Below are positions 1 to 5,269 of a stretch of 5,269 bases of DNA, piece after piece. Under the pieces are notes generated by a model. That model was not told the origin of the DNA, did not search any database, and saw nothing but the letters and a program-made list of their open reading frames with translations. Where the stretch lies: assembly GCA_020056205.1 (NCBI GenBank), contig JAGVIF010000574.1:1-5269 (forward strand). The letters run 5' to 3'. Position 1 is the first letter of the stretch. Each line of letters opens with the position of its first letter. A program made the translations under genes and the position numbers. This stretch comes from Lentisphaeria bacterium (GTDB lineage Bacteria > Verrucomicrobiota > Lentisphaeria > Victivallales > GWF2-50-93).

Positions 1-4
1 TCGA

Positions 5-22
5 CATACCGCTTTGGGTATG
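5..22. repeat. Short perfect inverted repeat
   Basis: CATACC (5-10) and GGTATG (17-22) are exact reverse complements around a 6-base loop, GCTTTG. No T-run follows on the plus strand and no convincing one on the minus strand, so it is not a clear intrinsic terminator. It could be a small hairpin, a protein-binding palindrome or chance. Its position at the window edge prevents seeing its context. Confidence 0.35.
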
Positions 23-138
23 CCTCCGGTTTTGTGGCTCGTCTGAATTTCACAATCTCCTTCATCGGCGCTGGTTTTGACTTTTGCAATTGGCTCATTC
101 ACCTAAATTTTGCGGTTCAATCAGCCGAATTTAAATTA

Positions 139-158
139 AGTTCTTGATAGTTCTTGAT
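139..158. repeat. Exact 10-bp tandem direct repeat
   Basis: The unit AGTTCTTGAT occurs twice with no gap (139-148 and 149-158). Immediately upstream is the perfect AT palindrome AATTTAAATT (128-137). A 10-bp period places both copies on the same face of the helix, as in operators for regulators that bind direct repeats. It lies about 190 bp upstream of the promoter of gene 1, which is far for direct control. Any regulatory role is inference, and a simple replication-slippage duplication is equally possible. Confidence 0.4.
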
Positions 159-343
159 GAGAAAATGCAAAATCAGTTCTTCTTCGGTAATATAGCATAC
201 CAAGAGGAGGTTCCGCCCTGTCTTTCCAAAAATAAAGAGACATAAAGAATTCGCCGCCTGATCAACTTAAGGATTTTTTTAAGGAGAGCAATTCCCAAAC
301 CTGTTTCTTGCGCTCGGAGATCGCAAACTACTTTTTCCAACAT

Positions 344-371
344 TTGACTTTTTGTGGATGGTCTCTATACT
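344..371 (+). promoter_or_regulatory. Sigma70-type promoter of the operon
   Basis: TTGACT at 344-349 matches the -35 consensus TTGACA at five of six positions. TATACT at 366-371 matches the -10 consensus TATAAT at five of six, with a 16-bp spacer. There is no TGn extended -10. Transcription would start about 7 bases after the -10, near 378, inside an A8 tract (375-382). That gives an unusually short leader of about 17 bases that still contains the Shine-Dalgarno before the ATG at 395. The placement argues against the longer reading frame that opens at TTG 308, because that start would lie upstream of the transcript. No operator overlapping the promoter is evident. Confidence 0.7.
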
Positions 372-384
372 ATGAAAAAAAATT

Positions 385-389
385 GGAGA
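385..389 (+). promoter_or_regulatory. Ribosome binding site deciding the start of gene 1
   Basis: GGAGA lies five bases before the ATG at 395. Together with the promoter just upstream, it selects this ATG over the in-frame TTG at 308, which has no Shine-Dalgarno at suitable distance. Confidence 0.7.
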
Positions 390-394
390 AAATC

Positions 395-1456
395 ATGAAA
401 AAGCTCAATGTCGCCATAATAGGGCAGGGAAGAAGCGGGAGAGACATACACGCCAAGACATTTATAGGAAAAGTTCAGGACAAATATAATATTGCCGCCG
501 TCTGCGATTATATTCCCGAGCGTTGTGAACCGAGCAGGAATGAAACCGGAGCTGAAGTTTACACCGATTACAAAAAAATGTTGAAACAAAAAAACATTGA
601 CCTTGTTATCAACGCCTCTTTCAGCAATGAACATGTCCGCACAACACACGATATCCTTGACGCTGATCTCGATGTCATAACAGACAAGCCTCTTGCTAGG
701 TATGCCAACGAAGTTGACGGTCTGATAGAAAAGGCGCGGAAAACCGGCAGATTTTTCACCGTCTTTCAGCAGTCAAGGTTCGCTCCATATTTTCTCAAGG
801 TCAGGGGTCTGCTTAATTCAGGGGTTTTGGGAAGAATCGTCCTGATAAAGATTGCTTTCAACGGTTTCGCGCGCCGCTGGGATTGGCAGACTCTCCAGGA
901 TATGTATGCCGGAAGTCTTTTAAACACCGGACCGCATCCGCTTGACCAGGCGCTCCAGCTTTTCGGCGACGCCGACCCTCAGGTATTTTGCCTGATGGAT
1001 AAAGCCGTTTCATTCGGCGATGCCGAGGACCACGTGCAGCTCATCCTGCATAAAAAAGGACATCCTTCGATAGAACTTGAAATATCATCCTGTTGTCCTT
1101 ATCCGCTCTATACCTATCAGGTTTATGGGACGCAGGGAGGATTGACCGGAAATACGACTCATATTGACTGGAAATATTTCAAGCCTGAGGAGGCGCCTGT
1201 CCAAAAGCTCATAAGAGAGCCGATGCCTAATTTGGCTTATTGCGGCGAAACCCTTAAATGGTATGAGGAAAAATGGGATGTCCCGCCGGAAGAATCGGAC
1301 CTCTTCAGCACAATCAACTCCAGATACTATAACCATATTTATGATGTGCTCGTAAACGGAGCAAAACTTCAGATTACGCCCGGGCAAGTCCGGCGTCAAA
1401 TAGCTGTCATAGAAGAAGCGCACAGACAAAATCCATTGCCTAAGAAAAAAAAATGA
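395..1456 (+). CDS. Gfo/Idh/MocA-family NAD(P)-dependent oxidoreductase
   Basis: The protein is 353 residues, normal for this family of sugar, cyclitol and related dehydrogenases. The N-terminus (MKKLNVAIIGQGRSG) is a Rossmann nucleotide-binding fold with GxGxxG at residues 10-15. The family motif E/D-K-P appears as TDKP, with Lys98 in the position of the catalytic lysine. The second conserved block is GPHPLDQALQLFG (from Gly179), with His181 and Asp184. This PH-x-x-DQA-x-x-LFG form resembles the E. coli YdgJ-like branch. The position four residues after the Asp, His or Tyr in characterised relatives such as inositol dehydrogenase or glucose-fructose oxidoreductase, is Gln188 here. The C-terminal alpha/beta domain runs to about residue 345 and ends in a tetralysine tail encoded by an A-rich tract. 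No signal peptide is seen, so it is probably cytoplasmic. The start is set by promoter and Shine-Dalgarno. The stop overlaps the next start (ATGA), indicating translational coupling. The substrate is unknown; the neighbouring esterase suggests sugar catabolism (inference). Confidence 0.9.
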   Translation: MKKLNVAIIGQGRSGRDIHAKTFIGKVQDKYNIAAVCDYIPERCEPSRNETGAEVYTDYKKMLKQKNIDLVINASFSNEHVRTTHDILDADLDVITDKPLARYANEVDGLIEKARKTGRFFTVFQQSRFAPYFLKVRGLLNSGVLGRIVLIKIAFNGFARRWDWQTLQDMYAGSLLNTGPHPLDQALQLFGDADPQVFCLMDKAVSFGDAEDHVQLILHKKGHPSIELEISSCCPYPLYTYQVYGTQGGLTGNTTHIDWKYFKPEEAPVQKLIREPMPNLAYCGETLKWYEEKWDVPPEESDLFSTINSRYYNHIYDVLVNGAKLQITPGQVRRQIAVIEEAHRQNPLPKKKK

Positions 1457-1473
1457 ACCACAAAAAAAATGAA
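1445..1473 (+). repeat. A9/A8 tracts and 12-bp direct repeat at the gene 1/gene 2 junction
   Basis: The overlap of genes 1 and 2 is built on A9 (1445-1453) followed by TGAA. The same 12-base string, A8TGAA, recurs 16 bases later (1446-1457 and 1462-1473). A further A8 lies at 1510-1517 and a T6 at 1521-1526. The tracts are homopolymers prone to polymerase slippage. One extra A in the first tract, or a -1 ribosomal slip on it, would bypass the stop of gene 1 and continue in frame into gene 2 at its own ATG. Whether this occurs cannot be told from the sequence. Confidence 0.6.
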
Positions 1474-3549
1474 AAAGTCAGGCCGTCAAATTGTCTAACC
1501 GTAAAACTCAAAAAAAACGCTTTTTTAATGGGATTAGCGTTGACGCTCACGGTATTCGTCGCGCGAACGGTCCGCGCGGATGAGCAAGCTGTCTTATCGC
1601 TGGGCGGAATGTTTAGCGACCACGCCGTGATTCAACGGGACAAGCCAATCATCGTATGGGGCAAGGCAAGCCCCGAAAGCGAAATTACCGTAACACTTGA
1701 CCAAACCAAAAGTAGCGCCAAAGCCGGCGCCGACGGCAACTGGCGCATCGAACTCTCCGCTATGAAAGCCGGAGGCCCCTACGAAATCACCGTCCAGTCC
1801 GGCGATAAATCCATCAAGCTCTCCGACATTCTCATCGGCGATGTCTGGCTCTGTTCCGGCCAATCCAACATGCAGATGGCCGTTCGATCCTCCAACAACG
1901 CCCAACAGGAAATCGCCACCGCCGATTATCCCAATATCCGCATTTTCCGCGTCGGCAATAATCCGTCCCTCGTACACGTGGACGAAGTGGAAGGTCAATG
2001 GAATCAGGTTTCCCCGCAAACAATCCCAAGCTTCTCCGCCGTCGGCTACTTCTTTGGTCGCGAACTCTACAAAGAGACAAACATCCCCATCGGCCTGATA
2101 GACAATTCATGGGGCGGAATGCCCGCTGAATCCTACACCAGCCGCGCCACACTCGAAGCCGACCCCGATTACAAACCCATCCTCGATCGTTGCGAACGCG
2201 CGTTGGCCAATTTCGACAAAGATGTGGCCGACTACGAAAAAGAGATGGCTGAATATGAGCAAAAAAAAGGTCTGCCCGCCGAAGCGCCGCCAAAGTACAT
2301 GACCGATCCCGGCAACAGCGGCCTCAACAAGGGCTGGGCCGAACACGACTTCGACGACACCGCTTGGAAGACCATGAAACTGCCGATGCTTTGGGAAGAT
2401 GCCGGGTTAAAAATTGACGGCGCCGTCTGGTTCCGAAAATCCGTCAGCATCCCCCCGGAATGGGCAGGCAAGGAACTGACTCTGTCGCTTGGTCAGATTG
2501 ACGACTTCGACACCACCTACTTCGACGGCAAGCAGATCGGTGACACGCACGGCGGCGTTGAGGAATCATACATGATCCTCCGCAAATACCCGATCCCCGC
2601 CGATGTCGCTGTCGCCGGTTCGCATGTCATCGCCGTCCGCGTCTTCGACCACTTCGGTGGCGGCGGCATCTACTCCGGCCCCATCCAAATCAAACCCTCC
2701 GACGATTCCGTCAAACCCACCGATCTCGCAAGCGATTGGCGATACCAGATCGAAGTCAGCCGCCCGCAACCGGCCAACAGCCCCGGCGGCCCTCGCAAAC
2801 CCCTCGGAGATAAAGCGCCCAACAATCCCGCCGCGCTCTGGAACGGCATGACCGAACCGATCCATCCCTTCGCCGTCAAAGGCGTCATCTGGTATCAGGG
2901 CGAATCCAACGCCGGCCGCGCTTACCAGTATCGCAAGCTCTTCACCGAGATGATCGGCGACTGGCGCAAACTCTGGGGCGATGACCTGCCCTTCTTCTTC
3001 GTCCAACTTGCAAACTTCACCAAAGCCCAGACCGACCCCGGCGAACAAAGCGCATGGGCTGAACTTCGCGAAGCCCAAGACATGGCGCTCAAACTTCCTC
3101 TCACCGCCTTGGCCGCCGCCATTGATATCGGCGACGCTGATGACATCCACCCCAAAGACAAACAGACCGTCGGCCACCGCCTCGCGCTCGGCGCGCTCGC
3201 CATCGCCTACGGCAAGCCCGTCGTCTATCAAGGACCTACCTACGACTCCATCAAAATCGAAGGCGATGCCATTCGCATCTTCTTCAAGCACACCGACGGT
3301 GGTCTGAAAGGCAAAGGCGATAAGCTCACCGGGTTCGTCATCGCAGGTGAAGATAAACAATGGCGCCGGGCTGATGCTGTCATAAACGGCGAGACCGTCG
3401 TTGTTAAATCCGCCGAGGTTCCCCGCCCCGTCGCCGTCCGCTACGGCTGGGCCAATAATCCCCCCGTCTCGCTCTACAACGGCAAAGACCTGCCCGCTCC
3501 CCCATTTCGCTCCGACGACTGGCCCGCTTCCACTACCAATAACAAATAA
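1453..3549 (+). CDS. Secreted sialate O-acetylesterase (SASA family) carbohydrate esterase
   Basis: The 698-residue product is an SGNH-type esterase expected to remove O-acetyl groups from sugars (sialate or acetylated polysaccharide). It has a Lys-rich n-region, a hydrophobic core (about residues 23-37) and a likely signal peptidase I site after VRA42, so it is exported. Residues about 48-125 form the usual beta-domain (LGGMFSDHAVIQRDKPIIVWG). The catalytic block SGQSNM carries Ser138. The second conserved block, VIWYQGESNAGR, begins at residue 478, and the Asp-His pair is D564-I-H566. Between the SASA halves lie a charged helical stretch (about 245-276) and a jelly-roll insert resembling a glycoside hydrolase family 2 sugar-binding domain (about 295-415). 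The C-terminal block (YGWANNPPVSLYN, PFRSDDW) is typical, so the protein looks complete. There is no clear Shine-Dalgarno; translation is probably coupled to gene 1 through the 4-base overlap. Base and codon use differ strongly from both neighbours. The exact substrate is not determined. Confidence 0.92.
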   Translation: MNHKKNEKVRPSNCLTVKLKKNAFLMGLALTLTVFVARTVRADEQAVLSLGGMFSDHAVIQRDKPIIVWGKASPESEITVTLDQTKSSAKAGADGNWRIELSAMKAGGPYEITVQSGDKSIKLSDILIGDVWLCSGQSNMQMAVRSSNNAQQEIATADYPNIRIFRVGNNPSLVHVDEVEGQWNQVSPQTIPSFSAVGYFFGRELYKETNIPIGLIDNSWGGMPAESYTSRATLEADPDYKPILDRCERALANFDKDVADYEKEMAEYEQKKGLPAEAPPKYMTDPGNSGLNKGWAEHDFDDTAWKTMKLPMLWEDAGLKIDGAVWFRKSVSIPPEWAGKELTLSLGQIDDFDTTYFDGKQIGDTHGGVEESYMILRKYPIPADVAVAGSHVIAVRVFDHFGGGGIYSGPIQIKPSDDSVKPTDLASDWRYQIEVSRPQPANSPGGPRKPLGDKAPNNPAALWNGMTEPIHPFAVKGVIWYQGESNAGRAYQYRKLFTEMIGDWRKLWGDDLPFFFVQLANFTKAQTDPGEQSAWAELREAQDMALKLPLTALAAAIDIGDADDIHPKDKQTVGHRLALGALAIAYGKPVVYQGPTYDSIKIEGDAIRIFFKHTDGGLKGKGDKLTGFVIAGEDKQWRRADAVINGETVVVKSAEVPRPVAVRYGWANNPPVSLYNGKDLPAPPFRSDDWPASTTNNK

Positions 3550-3552
3550 AAC

Positions 3553-3559
3553 AAGGCGG
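3553..3559 (+). promoter_or_regulatory. Ribosome binding site of the phosphoglycerate mutase gene
   Basis: The purine-rich AAGGCGG contains AAGG eight bases before the ATG at 3565, inside the 15-base gap after the esterase stop. It supports this start and independent initiation on a shared transcript. Confidence 0.55.
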
Positions 3560-3564
3560 ATAAT

Positions 3565-5241
3565 ATGAAGTTGCAACTTGAAAAAAATGCTGACAACAAA
3601 GGACGCAGAGGACCTGTGGTTCTTCTGATAATGGACGGAGTCGGATATGGAAAATACGCGGACGGTGACGCCGTCAGAGCCGCATGCACTCCTGTCCTCG
3701 ATAAACTCAGGGCTGTCTGTCCAAACACATCGCTCAAGGCGCACGGAACAGCCGTAGGACTGCCCTGTGATGATGACATGGGCAACAGCGAAGTCGGACA
3801 TAACGCGATCGGATGCGGCAGAGTTCTTGACCAGGGAGCAAAGCTTGTCGGCGAGGCAATCTCATCGGGGCGGTTGTTTGAAGGGAAGGCATGGCGGGAA
3901 CTGTCGGAAAACTGTGTCAAAAATAATTCCGTCCTTCATTTCATCGGATTGTTTTCCGATGGAAATGTCCATAGCCACATAGATCACCTCAAGGCAATGC
4001 TTGAGAGAGCTAAAAAAGACGGCGTGAAAAAAGTTGGAATACACACTCTCTTGGATGGAAGAGATGTTCCTGAGACATCAGCCCCCGATTACATAAAGTC
4101 TTTTGAAAATTTTTTAAAGACACTCAACACGAAAGATTGCGATTTTCGCATCGCCTCCGGCGGCGGACGAATGGTAATAACGATGGACAGATATGGGGCG
4201 AACTGGGACATGGTCAAAAAGGGATGGGATATTCATGTCAGAGGGATTGGAAGATATTTTAAAAGCGCCGCCGAAGCTGTTGAAACACTCAGAGCCGAGA
4301 CAAAGGCCATAGATCAGGATTTGCCGCCTTTTGTCATCTCGGAGAACGGCTCGGAGCCATTGAGACCGATAAAGGACGCCGACTCCGTCATATTTTTCAA
4401 TTTCAGAGGAGACAGAGCGATTGAAATCACCGCCGCATTCGAGGAGGACAATTTTGAGAAATTTGACCGCGCCCCGCGCCCCAAAGTCCTCTATGCCGGA
4501 ATGATGGAGTATGACGGAGACCTCAAAGTTCCAAAACGATATCTCGTGGAACCGCCGCGCATTGAACGAACGATCGGGAAATATTTGTGCGATTCCGGGG
4601 TCGCGCAGTTGGCAATAAGCGAAACGCAAAAGTTCGGGCACGTCACATATTTTTTCAATGGCAACCGTTCCGGATATTTCAACAAAGAGATTGAAGAATA
4701 CGTTGAGATTCCGTCGGATATCATTCCTTTTGAGCAAAGGCCATGGATGAAAAGCGCGCAAATAACAGATAAAGTATGCGAAGCGGTTGAGAGCGGAAAA
4801 TACAAATTCATCCGCCTCAATTATCCGAACGGAGATATGGTTGGACACACGGGAAACTATCAGGCTACAATAGTCGCCGTATCGGCTCTCGACCTGTGCA
4901 TCGGACGCATTGTTGAATCGGTAAAAAAAGCGGGAGCCGTTCTTGTGATAAGCGCGGACCACGGCAATGCCGACGACATGTTTGAACACGACAAAAAGAC
5001 CGGAGAAATATTGCACGACAGAAAGACCGGAGAAATCAGGCGCAAGACCAGTCATTCGCTCAACCCGGTTCCGTGCATAATATACGACCCTGAAAGCAAA
5101 GGTGAATATAGCGGGGACTTAAAAAGTGGGCTTGGAATAAGTTCTTTAACGGCGACATGCCTCGAACTTCTCGGATTTCTTCCCCCTAATGACTACGACC
5201 CCAGCCTTCTAGTGCTCCGTAACATAAATAAGTGGGGATAA
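3565..5241 (+). CDS. gpmI: 2,3-bisphosphoglycerate-independent phosphoglycerate mutase, plant/trypanosomatid-like type
   Basis: It interconverts 3- and 2-phosphoglycerate in glycolysis and gluconeogenesis, in the cytoplasm, using two metal ions (usually Mn) and a phosphoserine intermediate. All key sites known from the Bacillus enzyme are visible: Asp24 (LIMDGVGYG) and phospho-acceptor Ser75 (MGNSEVGHN); VHSH around His136/His138; DGRD 164-167; Arg202 and Arg209 (GGRMVITMDRY); Arg281 and Arg284 (FRGDR); Lys356 (KFGHVTYFFNGNRSGYF); Asp424 and His428 (GDMVGH); Asp465 and His466 (ADHGNADDM); His497 (TSHS). At 558 residues it is longer than the roughly 510 of the E. coli and Bacillus enzymes. DDMGNSEVGHNAIG, SGGGRM-ITMDRY and NGNRSGYF fit the plant/trypanosomatid branch. 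The start has a Shine-Dalgarno, and the alkaline phosphatase-like core begins about 15 residues in. Its codon use (16 of 31 Arg as AGA/AGG) matches gene 1. It follows the esterase by 15 bases and is probably co-transcribed; no internal promoter was recognised. Confidence 0.95.
   Translation: MKLQLEKNADNKGRRGPVVLLIMDGVGYGKYADGDAVRAACTPVLDKLRAVCPNTSLKAHGTAVGLPCDDDMGNSEVGHNAIGCGRVLDQGAKLVGEAISSGRLFEGKAWRELSENCVKNNSVLHFIGLFSDGNVHSHIDHLKAMLERAKKDGVKKVGIHTLLDGRDVPETSAPDYIKSFENFLKTLNTKDCDFRIASGGGRMVITMDRYGANWDMVKKGWDIHVRGIGRYFKSAAEAVETLRAETKAIDQDLPPFVISENGSEPLRPIKDADSVIFFNFRGDRAIEITAAFEEDNFEKFDRAPRPKVLYAGMMEYDGDLKVPKRYLVEPPRIERTIGKYLCDSGVAQLAISETQKFGHVTYFFNGNRSGYFNKEIEEYVEIPSDIIPFEQRPWMKSAQITDKVCEAVESGKYKFIRLNYPNGDMVGHTGNYQATIVAVSALDLCIGRIVESVKKAGAVLVISADHGNADDMFEHDKKTGEILHDRKTGEIRRKTSHSLNPVPCIIYDPESKGEYSGDLKSGLGISSLTATCLELLGFLPPNDYDPSLLVLRNINKWG
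4990..5043 (+). repeat. 27-bp tandem duplication inside gpmI
   Basis: Two adjacent 9-codon units (4990-5016, 5017-5043) encode DKKTGEILH and DRKTGEIRR. Their first 20 bases match at 19 positions and they diverge at the end. The segment falls in the loop between the ADHGNADDM metal motif and the TSHS motif. Plant-type enzymes also have a Lys/Gly-rich loop there, so the reading frame and fold should tolerate it. The near identity at DNA level suggests a recent duplication or a homogenised repeat. Confidence 0.65.
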
Positions 5242-5244
5242 AAC

Positions 5245-5269
5245 GTGAAGGATTTTGGATGGTCAGGCA
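5245..5269 (+). CDS. Possible start of a fourth operon gene (partial)
   Basis: A GTG three bases after the gpmI stop opens a frame with no stop to the window end, reading VKDFGWSG. A G-rich stretch, GTGGGGA (5232-5238), precedes it at Shine-Dalgarno distance, and the tight spacing matches the rest of the cluster. Only eight codons are visible, so neither the gene nor its function can be confirmed. Confidence 0.4.

Larger units (their letters stand above)
1..343. other. Upstream non-coding or gene-edge region
   Basis: No gene here can be supported. At the left edge, the plus-strand frame starting at base 1 is open to a TGA at 145-147. It would encode a 48-residue, fairly hydrophobic tail containing FVARLNFTISFIGAGFDF. 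On the minus strand two frames are also open from about 98-102 to the edge: one from ATG at 98-96 and one from GTG at 102-100, each directly preceded by a stop codon. Open frames on both strands over so short a distance do not discriminate between them. From 148 to 343 the sequence is AT-rich and broken by stops in all frames. Strong Shine-Dalgarno-like strings at 202-210 and 281-286 are not followed by a usable start codon. It is probably an intergenic or regulatory region, possibly with the end of a neighbouring gene at the extreme left. Confidence 0.5.

Noticed and set aside
202..220. Strong Shine-Dalgarno-like AAGAGGAGG
   Set aside because: No ATG, GTG or TTG follows at suitable distance. 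A CTG at 218 opens only five codons.
266..285. CTTAA/TTAAG hairpin with a T7 run and repeated TTAAGGA, as a possible terminator
   Set aside because: The stem is only five AT-rich pairs and the T-run lies in the loop, not after the stem.
308..394. N-terminal extension of gene 1 from the TTG at 308
   Set aside because: A near-consensus promoter lies inside the extension and the ATG at 395 has its own Shine-Dalgarno. The Rossmann strand begins directly after that ATG, as is usual for the family.
372..398. Eight-codon ORF (MKKNWRKS) whose TGA overlaps the gene 1 ATG
   Set aside because: Its ATG overlaps the -10 box, upstream of the predicted transcription start, so it would not be on the mRNA, and it has no Shine-Dalgarno.
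1469..1498. Alternative ATG (MKKSGRQIV) shortly after the esterase start
   Set aside because: It is out of frame with the signal peptide and stops after nine codons.
2566..3801. Long minus-strand open frame of 411 codons opposite the esterase 3' end and the mutase 5' end
   Set aside because: It is codon-aligned with the sense genes, crosses their junction, has low-complexity Gly/Asp/Ala-rich content and shows no recognisable motif. Strong C-ending codon use in the esterase removes antisense stops and explains it.
4114..5055. Minus-strand open frame of 313 codons inside gpmI
   Set aside because: It is codon-aligned antisense to a fully conserved enzyme and its translation has no family motif.
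1453..5241. Search for CRISPR arrays, tRNA/rRNA genes, transposase genes, phage genes or defence modules
   Set aside because: No regularly spaced repeats, RNA-like folds or matching protein motifs were seen. All three genes belong to known metabolic families.

Overview
The window looks like bacterial chromosome with a compact, same-strand three-gene cluster: a Gfo/Idh/MocA-family oxidoreductase (395-1456), a secreted sialate O-acetylesterase-type carbohydrate esterase (1453-3549) and a cofactor-independent phosphoglycerate mutase (3565-5241). A fourth gene may begin at 5245 and run off the end. The protein types suggest a polysaccharide-degrading bacterium of the PVC group (Lentisphaerota, Kiritimatiellota, Verrucomicrobiota or Planctomycetota). 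Multi-domain SASA esterases and many Gfo/Idh/MocA paralogues are typical there. This placement is inference; no ribosomal or other marker gene is present.

Layout. Bases 1-343 hold no convincing gene. At the left edge several frames on both strands stay open for about 100-145 bases, so the end of a neighbouring gene cannot be excluded. This stretch also carries a 6-bp perfect inverted repeat and an exact 10-bp tandem repeat. A near-consensus sigma70-type promoter (TTGACT, 16-bp spacer, TATACT, 344-371) lies just before gene 1 and fixes its start at the ATG at 395, preceded by a good Shine-Dalgarno. Genes 1 and 2 overlap by ATGA at the end of an A9 tract. Genes 2 and 3 are 15 bases apart, with a Shine-Dalgarno for gene 3. 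No terminator is visible between the genes, so one transcript from the promoter at 344-371 is the simplest reading.

Function. The esterase has a signal peptide and should remove acetyl groups from sugars outside the cytoplasm. The oxidoreductase should act on a sugar or cyclitol inside the cell. The phosphoglycerate mutase belongs to lower glycolysis. Together they fit sugar deacetylation, sugar oxidation and central catabolism, but the substrate cannot be read from sequence.

Most notable points. The esterase gene differs sharply in base and codon use from both neighbours (AGA/AGG encode 1 of 29 Arg, against 11 of 18 and 16 of 31), which suggests separate ancestry. The mutase resembles the plant/trypanosomatid type of iPGM rather than the E. 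coli/Bacillus type. The gene 1/gene 2 junction sits on a slippery A9 tract where a one-base shift would fuse the two frames. I see no phage, CRISPR, transposon, RNA gene or defence system, and nothing that I would call a new biological system.
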